A program made the position numbers and the translations under genes. Shown here one piece after another: positions 51,710-61,709 of a stretch of DNA of 64,000 nucleotides. How positions within the stretch are numbered: position 1 is the stretch's first letter; each line of letters begins with the position of its first letter. The notes beneath the pieces were generated by a model. That model was not told the origin of the DNA and did no database searches. It was given only the letters and a program-made list of their open reading frames with translations. This DNA is from Rhizobium sp. SEMIA4064 (GTDB taxonomy: Bacteria > Pseudomonadota > Alphaproteobacteria > Rhizobiales > Rhizobiaceae), in NCBI RefSeq assembly GCF_003025035.1, contig NZ_PYJN01000019.1:62001-126000 (forward strand). The letters run 5' to 3'.

Positions 51710-54136
51710 TCAGGAGCGCATGCGCGCACCTTCGGCATCGAACAACGGCTGCGACTGCAATGTCGCAGGCAGTATTTCGCCGAGCAGTTCGATCGACCAT
51801 CCCTGCGTCTCGTCGGCAATCTCTTTCGGCACGTAACCAACGGCGACCGAGACGCCGGAGGCGTGCGCATAGCCGCCCGAGGTCACCCAGCCGCAGACGG
51901 CGCCGTTGTGATAGATCGGCTCATCACCGATAACATCGGCATCTTTCGCTGCGAGAATAAACGTGCGCAGCCGCAAGGCCCCTCCCTCCGCCTTCTCCCT
52001 GGCCGCCACCGATTTGCCGATGAAATCGGCCTCCTTGGATAGCGCCACGAATCGGCCAAGCCCCGCCTCCAGCGGCCCATAAAGCGGGCGGTATTCGCGT
52101 GCCCAACTGCCATAGGATTTGTCGAGGCGTAGCGCGTTCAATGCCCTAAGACCGAAGAGCTTGATACCGAATTCGGCACCCGCCTCCATCAACAGATCGA
52201 AGAGGTAGCGCTGATATTCCGGCTTCATCCAGATCTCATAACCGAGATCGCCGGTGTAGGAGACGCGGCCGACGATGGCGGGCGCCATGCCGAGATCCAT
52301 GCGGCGGATGGACATGAAAGGAAAAGCGGCTGCGGAGAGATCCTGATGCGTCAGCTTTTCCAAGAGCTTGCGCGCATTCGGCCCCGCGATCGAAAGTCCA
52401 AGCAGCGACAGACCGAGCGCCTTCAGCTCTACCGATCCGTCCTTGGGCAATTGGCTCTCGAACCAGCGCATATGATAGGCCTCGGCTATGCCGGAGCCTA
52501 TGACGAGGAAATCCCCCTCGCCCAGTTTGGCGAGCGTGAAGTCGCCTATCAGCTTGCCGTCATGCTTCAGCATCGGCGCCAGCGTCATACGGCCGACGGC
52601 CGGAATACGGCAGGCCAGCAGCCGATCAAGAAAGGCTTCCGCGCCCGGTCCCTTGACCGAATATTTGGCAAAGCCGGAGGTCTCCATCAGGCCGACGCTG
52701 TCGCGCACCGCCTTCGCCTCCGCGCCGACCACGTCGAAATCATTGGAACGCCGCCAGGAGAACTCATCCGCTTCACCCGCCGGCGCGAACCACAGTGCCT
52801 GTTCCAGTCCATAAGATGCGCCGAAGACGCCACCAGCAGATTTGAGCTTGTCGTAGATCGGCGTCGTCAGCAGCGGCCGTGCCGCCGGCAGTTCCTCGTT
52901 GGGATAGCGGATGGAGAAACGCCGCGCATAGTTCTCGCGCACCTTGGCGTTGGTATATGCCAGCGTCGCATAGTCACCGTAACGGGAGACATCCATGGCG
53001 AAGACGTCGAAGCCGGGATCGCCATGGATCATCCAGTTGGCAAGCGCCAGCCCCACGCCGCCGCCCTGGCTGAAGCCGGCCATGACCGCGCAGGCAGACC
53101 AGTAGTTCGTCAGCCCCCGCACCGGCCCGACCAGCGGATTGCCATCCGGCGAGAAGGTAAAGGGGCCGTTGATAATCTTCTTGATGCCGGCATTGTTGAA
53201 GGCGGGGAAATGGCGGAAACCGACTTCGAGTTCTGGCGTGATGCGCTCGATATCCTCGGCCAGCAGCTCATGGCCAAAATCCCAGGGCGTCGTCACCGGC
53301 GACCAGGGGCGACAAGCCTTTTCGTATGTGCCCATCAGCATGCCCTGCCGCTCTTGGCGCAGATAGATCTCGCCGTCGAAATCGACGCAGTGCATCAGCT
53401 CCTTACCGGTCGTCCTGTTGAAGTCGGCAACCTCCGGCATGTCCTCGGTGATCAGATACATGTGCTCCATAGCAAGCACCGGCAGTTCCAGCCCGACCAT
53501 GCGGCCTACCTCGCGCGCCCAGAGGCCGGCGGCATTGACGACATGCTCAGCGACGATCTCGCCCTGATTGGTCATCACCCGCCAGGAACCGTCCTCGCGC
53601 TGCACCAGCTCCTCGACCTTGGTGTGCAGGTAAATCTCTGCACCGTTCTTCTTTGCCGAGCGCGCATAGGCATGCGTGGTGCCATAGGGATCGAGATGAC
53701 CTTCGACGGGATCATAGAGCGCGCCGACGAACTGGTCGGGATCAAGAAGCGGCATCATCGCATGCGCTTCCTTCGGCGTCAGCAATGTCGCCTCCAGGCC
53801 GTTGTAACGCCCTTTGGCGAGGATCGATTTCAGCCAGTCGAAACGCTGCGGCGTCGCCGCCAGCATCAGGCCGGACGTCATGTGCAGGCCGATATCCTGG
53901 CCGGAATAGTCCTGGATTTCCTTGTAGAGCTCGACCGTATATTTCTGCAGCTTGGCGACGTTGGGATCGCCATTGATCGTGTGCATGCCGCCGGCCGCGT
54001 GCCAGGTCGAACCCGATGTCAGCTCGGAGCGCTCCAGCAGCACGACATCCGTCCAGCCGAATTTCGTCAGATGATAAAGCACCGAACATCCGACGACCCC
54101 ACCGCCGATGACGACGACCTTGGCATGGCTTTTCAT
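51710..54136 (-). CDS. GcvT-family FAD dehydrogenase (dimethylglycine/sarcosine dehydrogenase-like)
   Basis: An 808-residue flavoenzyme. An N-terminal DAO domain has the FAD motif VVVIGGGVVGCSVLYHLTKF (about 6-25), followed by LLERSELTSGSTWHAAGG, the region where such enzymes attach FAD through His. A middle FAO domain (about 370-425) follows, then GcvT and GcvT-C domains (about 430-800) that bind tetrahydrofolate. Such enzymes demethylate dimethylglycine or sarcosine to give methylene-THF. ATG at 54136 has AGGGG upstream. It lies 189 bases after soxG on the same strand, so it may use related substrates. Confidence 0.88.
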   Translation of the reverse strand: MKSHAKVVVIGGGVVGCSVLYHLTKFGWTDVVLLERSELTSGSTWHAAGGMHTINGDPNVAKLQKYTVELYKEIQDYSGQDIGLHMTSGLMLAATPQRFDWLKSILAKGRYNGLEATLLTPKEAHAMMPLLDPDQFVGALYDPVEGHLDPYGTTHAYARSAKKNGAEIYLHTKVEELVQREDGSWRVMTNQGEIVAEHVVNAAGLWAREVGRMVGLELPVLAMEHMYLITEDMPEVADFNRTTGKELMHCVDFDGEIYLRQERQGMLMGTYEKACRPWSPVTTPWDFGHELLAEDIERITPELEVGFRHFPAFNNAGIKKIINGPFTFSPDGNPLVGPVRGLTNYWSACAVMAGFSQGGGVGLALANWMIHGDPGFDVFAMDVSRYGDYATLAYTNAKVRENYARRFSIRYPNEELPAARPLLTTPIYDKLKSAGGVFGASYGLEQALWFAPAGEADEFSWRRSNDFDVVGAEAKAVRDSVGLMETSGFAKYSVKGPGAEAFLDRLLACRIPAVGRMTLAPMLKHDGKLIGDFTLAKLGEGDFLVIGSGIAEAYHMRWFESQLPKDGSVELKALGLSLLGLSIAGPNARKLLEKLTHQDLSAAAFPFMSIRRMDLGMAPAIVGRVSYTGDLGYEIWMKPEYQRYLFDLLMEAGAEFGIKLFGLRALNALRLDKSYGSWAREYRPLYGPLEAGLGRFVALSKEADFIGKSVAAREKAEGGALRLRTFILAAKDADVIGDEPIYHNGAVCGWVTSGGYAHASGVSVAVGYVPKEIADETQGWSIELLGEILPATLQSQPLFDAEGARMRS

Positions 54137-54325
54137 CCCGAAATCCCCTGTGTTCGGCGCGAAGTCGGCGAGAGTTTCCCCGCCCAACCGACCGTATTTG
54201 CAGGGCAGCCTAGAGACTATCCGTGAGGCCAAATAGCCCGAACTGCGAAACCGATATGTCTGTTTGCGCCATCACAATTGTTCGGATCGCGCCATTTATT
54301 TCCTGGCGCATAAGCCCTTAGCCGC

Positions 54326-54880
54326 TCAATCAGCAAACCCTGCCGTCAGGGCGAACTCGCGCCCCATCTCCATCAGCTCCTCGAAGACGCTTCCGGCATA
54401 GGAGCGAGGGACGATGATCTCGAAAAGGTAGGGGCCGGTGTGGGCCAGATTGGCGCTGACGTGGCAGCACAGCATGTTGGCCGACCGCCCCTCGGCGAAG
54501 ACCTGCGGGTGCAAGTCCACAGCCACGCATTTCGCCAGAATACGCCGGACACTCGGACCCGAAAGGCGCAGCAGCACACGGCCGTCGCTTTGTTCGAAGA
54601 AGGAAACGCGGCCGGCATCCAATAGCGCAAGATCACGCGCCAGGCTCTCGGCTCCCAACACGTCCGACACCACCAGCCACTCGCCCGGCCCCGCCTGGCG
54701 CACCGAAATATCCGCCATGGCGTTCAGCGCCGCCAACGTCCAGGCTTCCTGGCCCGCATGGGCGAGCACGGAAAATATAACGGGACGGCGGACGACGGCG
54801 AGATGGTTCGGATTGGGTTCCGCCTCGAAGCCGGAGATGTGGTCTTCCAGCACATGCCGGTTCTGATATGCGACGCTCAT
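54326..54880 (-). CDS. soxG: Sarcosine oxidase gamma subunit
   Basis: A 184-residue GcvT-like subunit of heterotetrameric sarcosine oxidase. It has the family's LRLSGPSVRRILAKCVAVDL (about 102-121) and ENVxRSYA-like IIVPRSYAGSVFEELME near the C-terminus. ATG at 54880 follows TGAGGG and is 7 bases after soxA. Confidence 0.92.
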   Translation of the reverse strand: MSVAYQNRHVLEDHISGFEAEPNPNHLAVVRRPVIFSVLAHAGQEAWTLAALNAMADISVRQAGPGEWLVVSDVLGAESLARDLALLDAGRVSFFEQSDGRVLLRLSGPSVRRILAKCVAVDLHPQVFAEGRSANMLCCHVSANLAHTGPYLFEIIVPRSYAGSVFEELMEMGREFALTAGFAD

Positions 54881-54887
54881 CGATCCC

Positions 54888-57845
54888 TCATCCCAAAAGC
54901 TTCTTGTTGGCAGGATCGACGAAGACCGGATTGCACACCTCGGCAATCACCTCCTCGCCGCGCAACCCATCCCAGACGATCACATGTTCACCGATCCGCT
55001 CGCGGCCGGATTTCAGGAAGGCCAATGCGATGAAATGGCCAAGAACCGGTGAGAAGCAGGCGGAAGAAACATGGCCCTGATCATTCGCCGTCGACGGCTT
55101 TGCGCCTTCTTTCAGGAGGTGCGCACCCGCCCGGATTTCCTTGGTGGCATCGACTGGCTTCAGCCCGACGAGCTGGACACGATCGGCGGCGGTCAGGCCA
55201 AAGCGGGTCGAAAGCCGCTTGCCGATGAAATCCGGCTTCTGCGTCGCCATCATCCGGCCGAGGCCTACATCATCGGGCGTGGTGCGGCCATCCAGCTCAT
55301 TGTGGGTGATATGCCCCTTCTCGACGCGGAGCACATTCAGCGCCTCAACCCCGTAAGCGCAAATACTGTGCGCCTTACCCGCTTCCATAATGGCATCCGC
55401 CACAGCCTCGCCATAGCCAGCGGGAACGGCGAGCTCATAGGCCAGTTCACCGGAGAAAGAGATGCGGAACAGTCTCGCCTTCAAACCGCCCTTCAGCATC
55501 ACTTCTGCGGCGGCAAGGAACGGGAAGAACGCGTCGGAAATATCGTCCTCGACAATCTGTTCCAGAACCAGCCGCGCCTTCGGCCCAGCAATCGCCATCT
55601 GTGCCCATTGATCCGACGAGGAGACGAAACGCACGTCGAGCTGCGGCCAAAGGGTCTGGGCGCAGAATTCCATATGCGCCATCACCTCTCCAGCCATCGC
55701 GGTCGTGGTGGTGAGGAAGAAATGGTTTGGCGACAGCCGGCTCGTCGTCCCGTCGTCGAACACCATGCCGTCCTCGCGCAGCATCAGCCCATAGCGCGCC
55801 TTGCCGATCGGCAGTTTCAAAAAGGTATTGGAATAGAGCCGGTTGAGAAACTCCGCCGCATCCTTGCCGAACACTTCGATCTTGCCGAGCGTCGAGACAT
55901 CGCAGAGGCCGACATTGTTGCGGACATTCAGCACCTCGCGGTCGACGCTGTCGCGCCAGTCTTTCTCACCCGGGCGCGCAAACCAGGCGGAGCGATACCA
56001 AAGGCCCGCTTCGACGAAGGTCGCACCATTTTTCTTCGCCCAGCCATGCAGAGGTGATTCCCGCACCGGCTGCGCATGCTTATCGCGCGCCGTACCCGCC
56101 AGGGCACCGAAGGAGACGGGCGTATAGAAAGGCCGGAACGTCGTCGTGCCGACAGCCGCCGGGCTGACGCCGCGCATGCCGGCGATGAGGCCGGCGGCGT
56201 TGACATTGCCGAGTTTACCCTGGTCGGTCGCCATTCCGCTCGTCGTATAACGCTTGGCGTGCTCCACATGACCAAAGCCTTCGCGCAGGGCCAAGCCCAA
56301 GTCTTTCGCATGCACATCGTTCTGGAAGTCGACGAAAGCCTTGTCCTTGGCGCCCGGCACATGCCAGATGGCCGCAAAGGACGGATCGTAATCGCCTTCG
56401 ACCTCCGGCATCTCAGCCTCCTGCGCCCTGCGCCCGAGACTTTGGACGATCAACCGTGCCTTTGCAGCGCCATCGGCGAGACAGCCGGAAACACTGTCGA
56501 TACCCGCAGCCGATCCGGCAATCTCCATCTCGCCGCCGACCGTCGGCGCCATGAAGGCCTGTTGCTCGTCCGACCACACCGGCTTTGCGCCACGCTGACA
56601 GGCAAGATGAATGATCGGCGACCAGCCGCCGGACATGGCAAGCGCATCGCAGGCGATAAATTCGTCCAAGCCGCCACGATCGGCAATCACGCCGCTGATG
56701 CGATGCCGGCCCTTCGTGGCCTGTACGGTGCCGCCATGAATGATGCGAACACCCTGCGGCGCAACATCTGAAGAGGCGCTGCGCGTATCAATAATGGCCG
56801 ATATTTCGACGCCTTCCGCCGCCAGATCCAGTGCCGTGCGATAGCCGGACCCGCCATTGGTGAACACCGCCACCTTCTGGCCCGCCACAACGCCATAGCG
56901 ATTGAGATAGCTGCGCATCGCACCAGCCATCATCACGCCCGGTCTGTCATTGCCGCCAAACACCAGGGGCCGCTCTTCCGCGCCGGTCGCCAGGATGGCG
57001 CGTTTGGCGGCGATGCGCCAGAGACGCTCGACCGGCAGATCGGGCGACGGCATCGCCACATGCTTCTGCACTTTTTCGACCGCACCGAAGACATTGTCGT
57101 CGTACCAGCCGAAGACCGTCGTGCGTGGCATCAAAGTGACGTTCTCGAAGCTCTGGAGTTCGTCGAGCGCCGCATGAACGAAAACATCCGCGGCGACGCC
57201 GCCGATCGACAATCTCTCCGACAGCAGCGATCCGCCCAGACGAAATCCTTCGTCTGCAAGAATGATGCGGAGCCCCGTGCGCGCAGCCGTCAGCGCCGCC
57301 ATCAGCCCGGCCGGGCCGGAACCGATCACCAGCAGATCACAATACGCCCAGGCCTTCTCATAGCGATCGGGATCGGCCCGCATCGCCGTCTTGCCGAGAC
57401 CGGCGGCACGGCGGATCAGCGGCTCATAAACCTTTTCCCAGAAAGCCGAGGGCCACATGAAGGTCTTGTAGTAGAAGCCGGCGCCGAGGAAGGGCGAGAG
57501 GAGACCATTGAACGAGGCAATGTCATACTTCAGTGACGGCCAGCGGTTCTGGCTGACGGCGGTCATGCCTTGATAGAGTTCGGCGACTGTGGCGCGTGTA
57601 TTCGGCTCCCCGCGCCCATCCTTACCGATCGTCACCAGCGCGTTCGGCTCGGCCGAGCCCGCCGTCAGAATTCCGCGCGGACGATGATATTTGAAGCTGC
57701 GGCCAACGAGCAATTGGTCGTTGGCAAGAAGGGCTGCGGCGAGCGTATCGCCCTCCATCCCCTTCATTTCCCTACCGTCGAACTTGAACGAAAGCGGCCG
57801 GCTGCGGTTGACGAGGCCGCCGGAAGAAAGGCGATAGGCCGTCAT
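54888..57845 (-). CDS. soxA: Sarcosine oxidase alpha subunit
   Basis: The 985-residue large subunit. The N-terminal part has SFKYHRPRGILTAGSAEPNA (about 52-71), as in the ferredoxin-like domain of the family. An NAD-binding Rossmann fold begins LLVIGSGPAGLMAALTAART (about 171-190). The C-terminal 370 residues are GcvT domains for tetrahydrofolate (for example VDREVLNVRNNVGLCDVST). It channels formaldehyde from sarcosine to methylene-THF. Its ATG overlaps the soxD stop. Confidence 0.95.
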   Translation of the reverse strand: MTAYRLSSGGLVNRSRPLSFKFDGREMKGMEGDTLAAALLANDQLLVGRSFKYHRPRGILTAGSAEPNALVTIGKDGRGEPNTRATVAELYQGMTAVSQNRWPSLKYDIASFNGLLSPFLGAGFYYKTFMWPSAFWEKVYEPLIRRAAGLGKTAMRADPDRYEKAWAYCDLLVIGSGPAGLMAALTAARTGLRIILADEGFRLGGSLLSERLSIGGVAADVFVHAALDELQSFENVTLMPRTTVFGWYDDNVFGAVEKVQKHVAMPSPDLPVERLWRIAAKRAILATGAEERPLVFGGNDRPGVMMAGAMRSYLNRYGVVAGQKVAVFTNGGSGYRTALDLAAEGVEISAIIDTRSASSDVAPQGVRIIHGGTVQATKGRHRISGVIADRGGLDEFIACDALAMSGGWSPIIHLACQRGAKPVWSDEQQAFMAPTVGGEMEIAGSAAGIDSVSGCLADGAAKARLIVQSLGRRAQEAEMPEVEGDYDPSFAAIWHVPGAKDKAFVDFQNDVHAKDLGLALREGFGHVEHAKRYTTSGMATDQGKLGNVNAAGLIAGMRGVSPAAVGTTTFRPFYTPVSFGALAGTARDKHAQPVRESPLHGWAKKNGATFVEAGLWYRSAWFARPGEKDWRDSVDREVLNVRNNVGLCDVSTLGKIEVFGKDAAEFLNRLYSNTFLKLPIGKARYGLMLREDGMVFDDGTTSRLSPNHFFLTTTTAMAGEVMAHMEFCAQTLWPQLDVRFVSSSDQWAQMAIAGPKARLVLEQIVEDDISDAFFPFLAAAEVMLKGGLKARLFRISFSGELAYELAVPAGYGEAVADAIMEAGKAHSICAYGVEALNVLRVEKGHITHNELDGRTTPDDVGLGRMMATQKPDFIGKRLSTRFGLTAADRVQLVGLKPVDATKEIRAGAHLLKEGAKPSTANDQGHVSSACFSPVLGHFIALAFLKSGRERIGEHVIVWDGLRGEEVIAEVCNPVFVDPANKKLLG

Positions 57846-58120
57846 TGCGCCGCCTCCTTCGCCTTGTCCGCGGCATCGGTGACGGAGAAGACCTCATGGG
57901 TGACATTGCTGCGGTCGACGATCAGCCAGCGGCGGCAACCGGCCGCATGGTGCCAATATTCGAGAATGCGCCCGCGCTCGTTGTCTCGGATATAGACATA
58001 ACGATGCCAGTCTTCATCCGGTGCGGATGGCGCCGGACGATCGGCGGAAGCAGAACCGCGAATGGTGAACTCTTCTTTCGGGCGCGTGCCGCAATGCGGG
58101 CAGGTGATCAGGCTTGCCAT
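57842..58120 (-). CDS. soxD: Sarcosine oxidase delta subunit
   Basis: The 92-residue zinc-binding small subunit. The zinc ligands are visible as CPHCGTRPKEEF (about 7-18) and the later WHHAAGCRRWL (about 55-65). ATG at 58120 gives the standard length, 13 bases after soxB. Confidence 0.95.
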   Translation of the reverse strand: MASLITCPHCGTRPKEEFTIRGSASADRPAPSAPDEDWHRYVYIRDNERGRILEYWHHAAGCRRWLIVDRSNVTHEVFSVTDAADKAKEAAQ

Positions 58121-58133
58121 TTGTTTCGTGCCC

Positions 58134-59384
58134 TCAATGCAGATTCGGCTGCGGACCCTTGCCGCTTTCATCGATCACAAAACCGCGTTCGAAACGATCG
58201 AGGCGCAGGAGGCGGCTGACCTCATGGCTTTCACCCTTTGCGATCAGGTGCGCGAAGCAGAAGCCGGAGGCGGGCGTCGCTTTGAAGCCGCCATAATTCC
58301 AGCCGCAGTTCAAATAGAGATTGTCGATCGGCGTGCGGTCGATGATCGGCGAGCCGTCCATGCTCATATCCATCACCCCGCCCCAGCTACGCAGCACGCG
58401 GACGCGCGACAGGCCGGGGATCAGCGACACCCCCTCCTCCATCGTATGTTCGACGGTGGCGAGATTGCCGCGCTGAGCATAGGAGCTGTAATAGTCGATA
58501 TCGGCGCCGAAGACCAAACCGCCCTTATCCGACTGCGATATATAGAAGTGGCCGGCGCCGTAGGTGATGACGTGATCGAGTACCGGCTTCAGCCCTTCCG
58601 TGACGAACGCCTGCAGCACATGGGTTTCGATCGGCAGTTCCAGATCCGCCATGCGCCCAAGAATAGAAGTATGGCCAGCCGCCGCCAGCGCCAGCTTGTT
58701 GCAGCCGATGAAGCCGCGCGTGGTCTCGACACCGGTCACCACGCCACCTTCGCGGCGAATGCCAATCACCTCGCATTGCTGGATGAGATCGACGCCGCGG
58801 CTGTCGGCGCCGCGCGCATAGCCCCAGGCGACGGCATCGTGCCGCGCTGTGCCGCCCCGCGCCTGCAGCAACCCGCCCAGGATCGGAAAGCGCGCGTGAT
58901 CGAAATTGAGATAGGGCATCATCTTGCGGACCTGATCGCGGTTCAGCAGTTCCGCATCGACCCCGTGCATCCGCATGGCATTGCCGCGCCGGGCATAGGC
59001 GTCGCGTTGCCCATCGGAGTGGAAAAGATTGATGATACCGCGCTGGGAGATCATGGCATTGTAATTGAAATCCCGCTCCAACCCTTCCCAAAGCTGCATC
59101 GAAAATTCATAGAACGGCTCGTTGCCGGGCAAGAGATAGTTGGAGCGGATGATCGTGGTATTGCGGCCCACATTGCCGGAGCCGAGATAGCTCTTTTCCA
59201 AGACCGCGACGTTGGTAATGCCGAACTCCTTGGCGAGATAATAGGCCGTTGCCAGTCCATGCCCGCCACCACCGACGATGATGACGTCATAATGCGATTT
59301 CGGCTCCGGAGTTCGCCAGACAGGCTGCCAATGACGGTTTCCTGAAAGCGCCTGCTTCAGAAGCTGATATGCCGAATAACGCAT
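58134..59384 (-). CDS. soxB: Sarcosine oxidase beta subunit
   Basis: The 416-residue catalytic flavoprotein. It has a dinucleotide-binding motif VIIVGGGGHGLATAYYLAKE (about 34-53) and VAVLEKSYLGSGNVGRNTTI (about 58-77), followed by the RSNYLLPGN stretch typical of SoxB. Covalent FMN binding through a His near residue 170 is known in the family. First gene of soxBDAG. A 327-base region with its promoter separates it from cysQ. Confidence 0.95.
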   Translation of the reverse strand: MRYSAYQLLKQALSGNRHWQPVWRTPEPKSHYDVIIVGGGGHGLATAYYLAKEFGITNVAVLEKSYLGSGNVGRNTTIIRSNYLLPGNEPFYEFSMQLWEGLERDFNYNAMISQRGIINLFHSDGQRDAYARRGNAMRMHGVDAELLNRDQVRKMMPYLNFDHARFPILGGLLQARGGTARHDAVAWGYARGADSRGVDLIQQCEVIGIRREGGVVTGVETTRGFIGCNKLALAAAGHTSILGRMADLELPIETHVLQAFVTEGLKPVLDHVITYGAGHFYISQSDKGGLVFGADIDYYSSYAQRGNLATVEHTMEEGVSLIPGLSRVRVLRSWGGVMDMSMDGSPIIDRTPIDNLYLNCGWNYGGFKATPASGFCFAHLIAKGESHEVSRLLRLDRFERGFVIDESGKGPQPNLH

Positions 59385-59711
59385 GTATCAATCCCGGTCT
59401 CTACGCGGCTACACATTTGCATATGCAGCAGAAACGACAAGTCCGGAAAGGACGGAAAACCTTCGCAAACAGAACATGTTCTTTCCCGAATGCGCAGCAA
59501 GGCGAGGCACTGTATCTTAAAGAACACGCGGCACCCAGAGATGTTGTCGACAACGGCGCATGGATGCGAACCCCCGTTGCAGAAGCCCGATCCAAGCGTT
59601 AGGCGGTTGAAACGTGATCGGCACGAGGTCTAAATTTTGAAGTGAAGACCTCTTAAATATTATATCTTTAAGCTCGAAACACGGACGAGCTGCGGAAAGA
59701 CGACAAGGCGA
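59385..59711. other. Divergent promoter region of soxB and cysQ
   Basis: About 327 bases without a supported gene. It contains a perfect 12-base palindrome, AGAACATGTTCT, at 59471-59482, roughly 90 bases upstream of soxB, and an AT-rich patch near 59650 in front of cysQ. The palindrome could be an operator for sox expression. No regulator is encoded next to it. Confidence 0.4.
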
Positions 59712-60506
59712 ATGCTCGCGACCTTTGAAAAAGCGGCCCTTGAGGCAGGTAAGGCCATATTGGAGGTCTACCGTGCCGGTTATGCCGTCGCCTTGAAGCA
59801 GGATATGAGTCCCGTCACCATTGCCGATGAACGCGCCGAGCACATTATTCTCGAACATCTGACGCGCGACTTTCCGGCCATTCCCGCGGTTGCCGAGGAA
59901 TCGGTGTCTGCCGGTAAGATTCCCGACGTTCGCGGCCGCCCTTTCTTCCTGGTGGATCCGCTCGACGGTACGCGCGAATTCATCGAACATCGCGACGAGT
60001 TCACCGTCAATATCGCCTATATCCAGAATGGCGTCCCGGTCGCCGGGATCGTCTTTGCGCCGGCGCTCGGCATTGCCTTCACCGGCGAGGCCGGCAAGGC
60101 ACGTAAGCTCGCCGTCACCGACCATTTCACCATTGCCGACCGTTCCGCAATCGCGGTACGCGCCCGGCCCGAGCATTTGCTGGCGCTCGCCAGCCGCTGC
60201 AACAGCAGCCCGAAGACGGATAGTTTCCTGGCGGAAAATGCCGTCACCGCCTGCACGTCGATCGGCTCTTCCCTGAAATTCTGCCTGCTGGCCGAAGGCA
60301 AGGCCGACGTCTATCCGCGCTTCACGCGCACGATGGAATGGGACACGGCCGCCGGTGACGCAGTTTTGCGCGCTGCAGGCGGCTCGACCGTCACGCTCGA
60401 TGGCCGCCCGCTTGCTTACGGCAAGATCGATCAGAGCGAAGATAGCGATTTTGCCAACCCCAATTTCATCTGCTGGGGCGGCGGGAAAAGCCTGGTCGAC
60501 GCCTAA
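59712..60506 (+). CDS. cysQ: 3'(2'),5'-bisphosphate nucleotidase CysQ
   Basis: A 264-residue inositol-monophosphatase-fold enzyme that removes PAP during sulfate assimilation. Metal-binding motifs are AEESVSAG (about 62-69), VDPLDGTREFIEH (about 80-92), and the C-terminal EWDTAAGDAVLRAAGG (about 212-227). The start at 59712 is ATG after GACGACAAGGCGA. Confidence 0.92.
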   Translation: MLATFEKAALEAGKAILEVYRAGYAVALKQDMSPVTIADERAEHIILEHLTRDFPAIPAVAEESVSAGKIPDVRGRPFFLVDPLDGTREFIEHRDEFTVNIAYIQNGVPVAGIVFAPALGIAFTGEAGKARKLAVTDHFTIADRSAIAVRARPEHLLALASRCNSSPKTDSFLAENAVTACTSIGSSLKFCLLAEGKADVYPRFTRTMEWDTAAGDAVLRAAGGSTVTLDGRPLAYGKIDQSEDSDFANPNFICWGGGKSLVDA

Positions 60507-60736
60507 ACACCACTCCAGAAGCGTAAGTTTTCACTGACGAAAACTCATAGAACAACCGGCTTTTCCGTTGCGATAACAGCGAATTGCCGGATTTTCTGCG
60601 TCGCCATCACCACGCAAATCAGCTCGCGCCGGCTTTCCTTAAAATTATTATCAAAGTGTTACCAAGCGCTTAGGCAATTTTTAAATGTGGCAAGTTAGAG
60701 TGGCTCCCGTGGTCTTGAGTATGTGTAGAGAGTCCA

Positions 60737-61012
60737 ATGACCGAAATGATACGTCCCCGAGTGAAGTATGTCATCGGCCCCGATGGCAGCCCGCTTACGA
60801 TCGCCGACCTGCCGCCGCCGAACACGCGCCGCTGGGTTATCCGTCGTAAGGCCGAGGTTGTCGCCGCGGTGCGCGGTGGTCTGCTGAGCTTGGAAGAAGC
60901 TTGCGAGCGTTATACGCTCACTGTCGAAGAATTCCTCTCCTGGCAGTCGTCCATCAATACCCATGGTCTTGCCGGCCTGCGGACGACCCGCATACAGCAG
61001 TATCGTCACTGA
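60737..61012 (+). CDS. sciP: CtrA inhibitor SciP (DUF1153)
   Basis: A 91-residue regulator that binds CtrA-occupied promoters and prevents transcription activation. The sequence is highly conserved: RPRVKYVIGPDGSPLTIADL (about 6-25), then RRWVIRRKAEVVAAVRGGLL (about 31-50) with the helix-turn-helix, then YTLTVEEFLSWQ and the C-terminal LRTTRIQQYRH. It lies about 2 kb from ctrA, on the same strand. Confidence 0.95.
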   Translation: MTEMIRPRVKYVIGPDGSPLTIADLPPPNTRRWVIRRKAEVVAAVRGGLLSLEEACERYTLTVEEFLSWQSSINTHGLAGLRTTRIQQYRH

Positions 61013-61046
61013 CGGCTGCAACACCGACGCGACATCAGTTTGATCT

Positions 61047-61535
61047 TTATTTCGGGCCTTTTTCCTTCCTCAACAGGATATGAAGAAGGCCCGAAATCAT
61101 GGTGGAACCCGCATAGAACCATAGGCCCGGCTGCGTAAACGCAGTGGCGAACCCACTGGTCTTGGCGGCGGCAATGACGATCGCCACCAGCAGCACGTCC
61201 GCCATCGACCAGCGCGCCAACTGCGGCACGATATGGTCGAAAAAGAACCCGCCCTCACTTTTTCTCCGCGTTCCCATCGCTTCAACGGCAAGGCTCACGG
61301 TCTTCAAGATCGGCAGCGCCACGGAGACCAGCGCGACAATGGCGGCAAGAAGATAGTTTTCCGTCTGCCAGAGGGAAGCGATGATGCCGAGCAAGGATGG
61401 CGTATCGCTGAAGAAATAAAGCTTTTCGAGACGGACCAGCGGCAACACAAGGCCGAAAGCTAGCAGAAACGGGACAGTGACCAGAAGCACAGCTTGCAGA
61501 TTGCGCATTGGTGCCTGAAACCTCTCAAGTGGTTG
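61047..61535 (-). CDS. PqiA-like membrane protein
   Basis: A protein of about 162 residues with four hydrophobic segments and the PqiA pattern, PLVRLEKLYFFSD near residue 32 and WSMADVLLVAIVIA near 107, the latter like the W-S-M-x-x-V/D motif of paraquat-inducible protein A. It is a single PqiA half, not the double form of enteric bacteria, and no MCE (PqiB) gene is adjacent. The frame opens at 61559; ATGs at 61535 and 61508 are possible starts, and none has an ideal ribosome site. It is convergent with sciP. Confidence 0.78.
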   Translation of the reverse strand, partial: QPLERFQAPMRNLQAVLLVTVPFLLAFGLVLPLVRLEKLYFFSDTPSLLGIIASLWQTENYLLAAIVALVSVALPILKTVSLAVEAMGTRRKSEGGFFFDHIVPQLARWSMADVLLVAIVIAAAKTSGFATAFTQPGLWFYAGSTMISGLLHILLRKEKGPK

Positions 61536-61709
61536 CATCGCCCTTATCACAGCCCGCATAGCGCAGAAGCCCGAAAATCAAAATCGTTTTTCGAACGGCG
61601 GCAACCCTCAGCGACCGCTGCTTGCCAGCGGCGACAGGTTTGTTAGCATCGACCTAAGACAGGACGTTAACCGACGTCGAACCGAAACATTGCAGGTCAG
61701 AGGACAATC

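Noticed and set aside
52346..54226. 626-residue open frame opposite the GcvT-family gene
   Set aside because: Antisense shadow; composition is not protein-like, and the minus strand carries full FAD and GcvT motifs.
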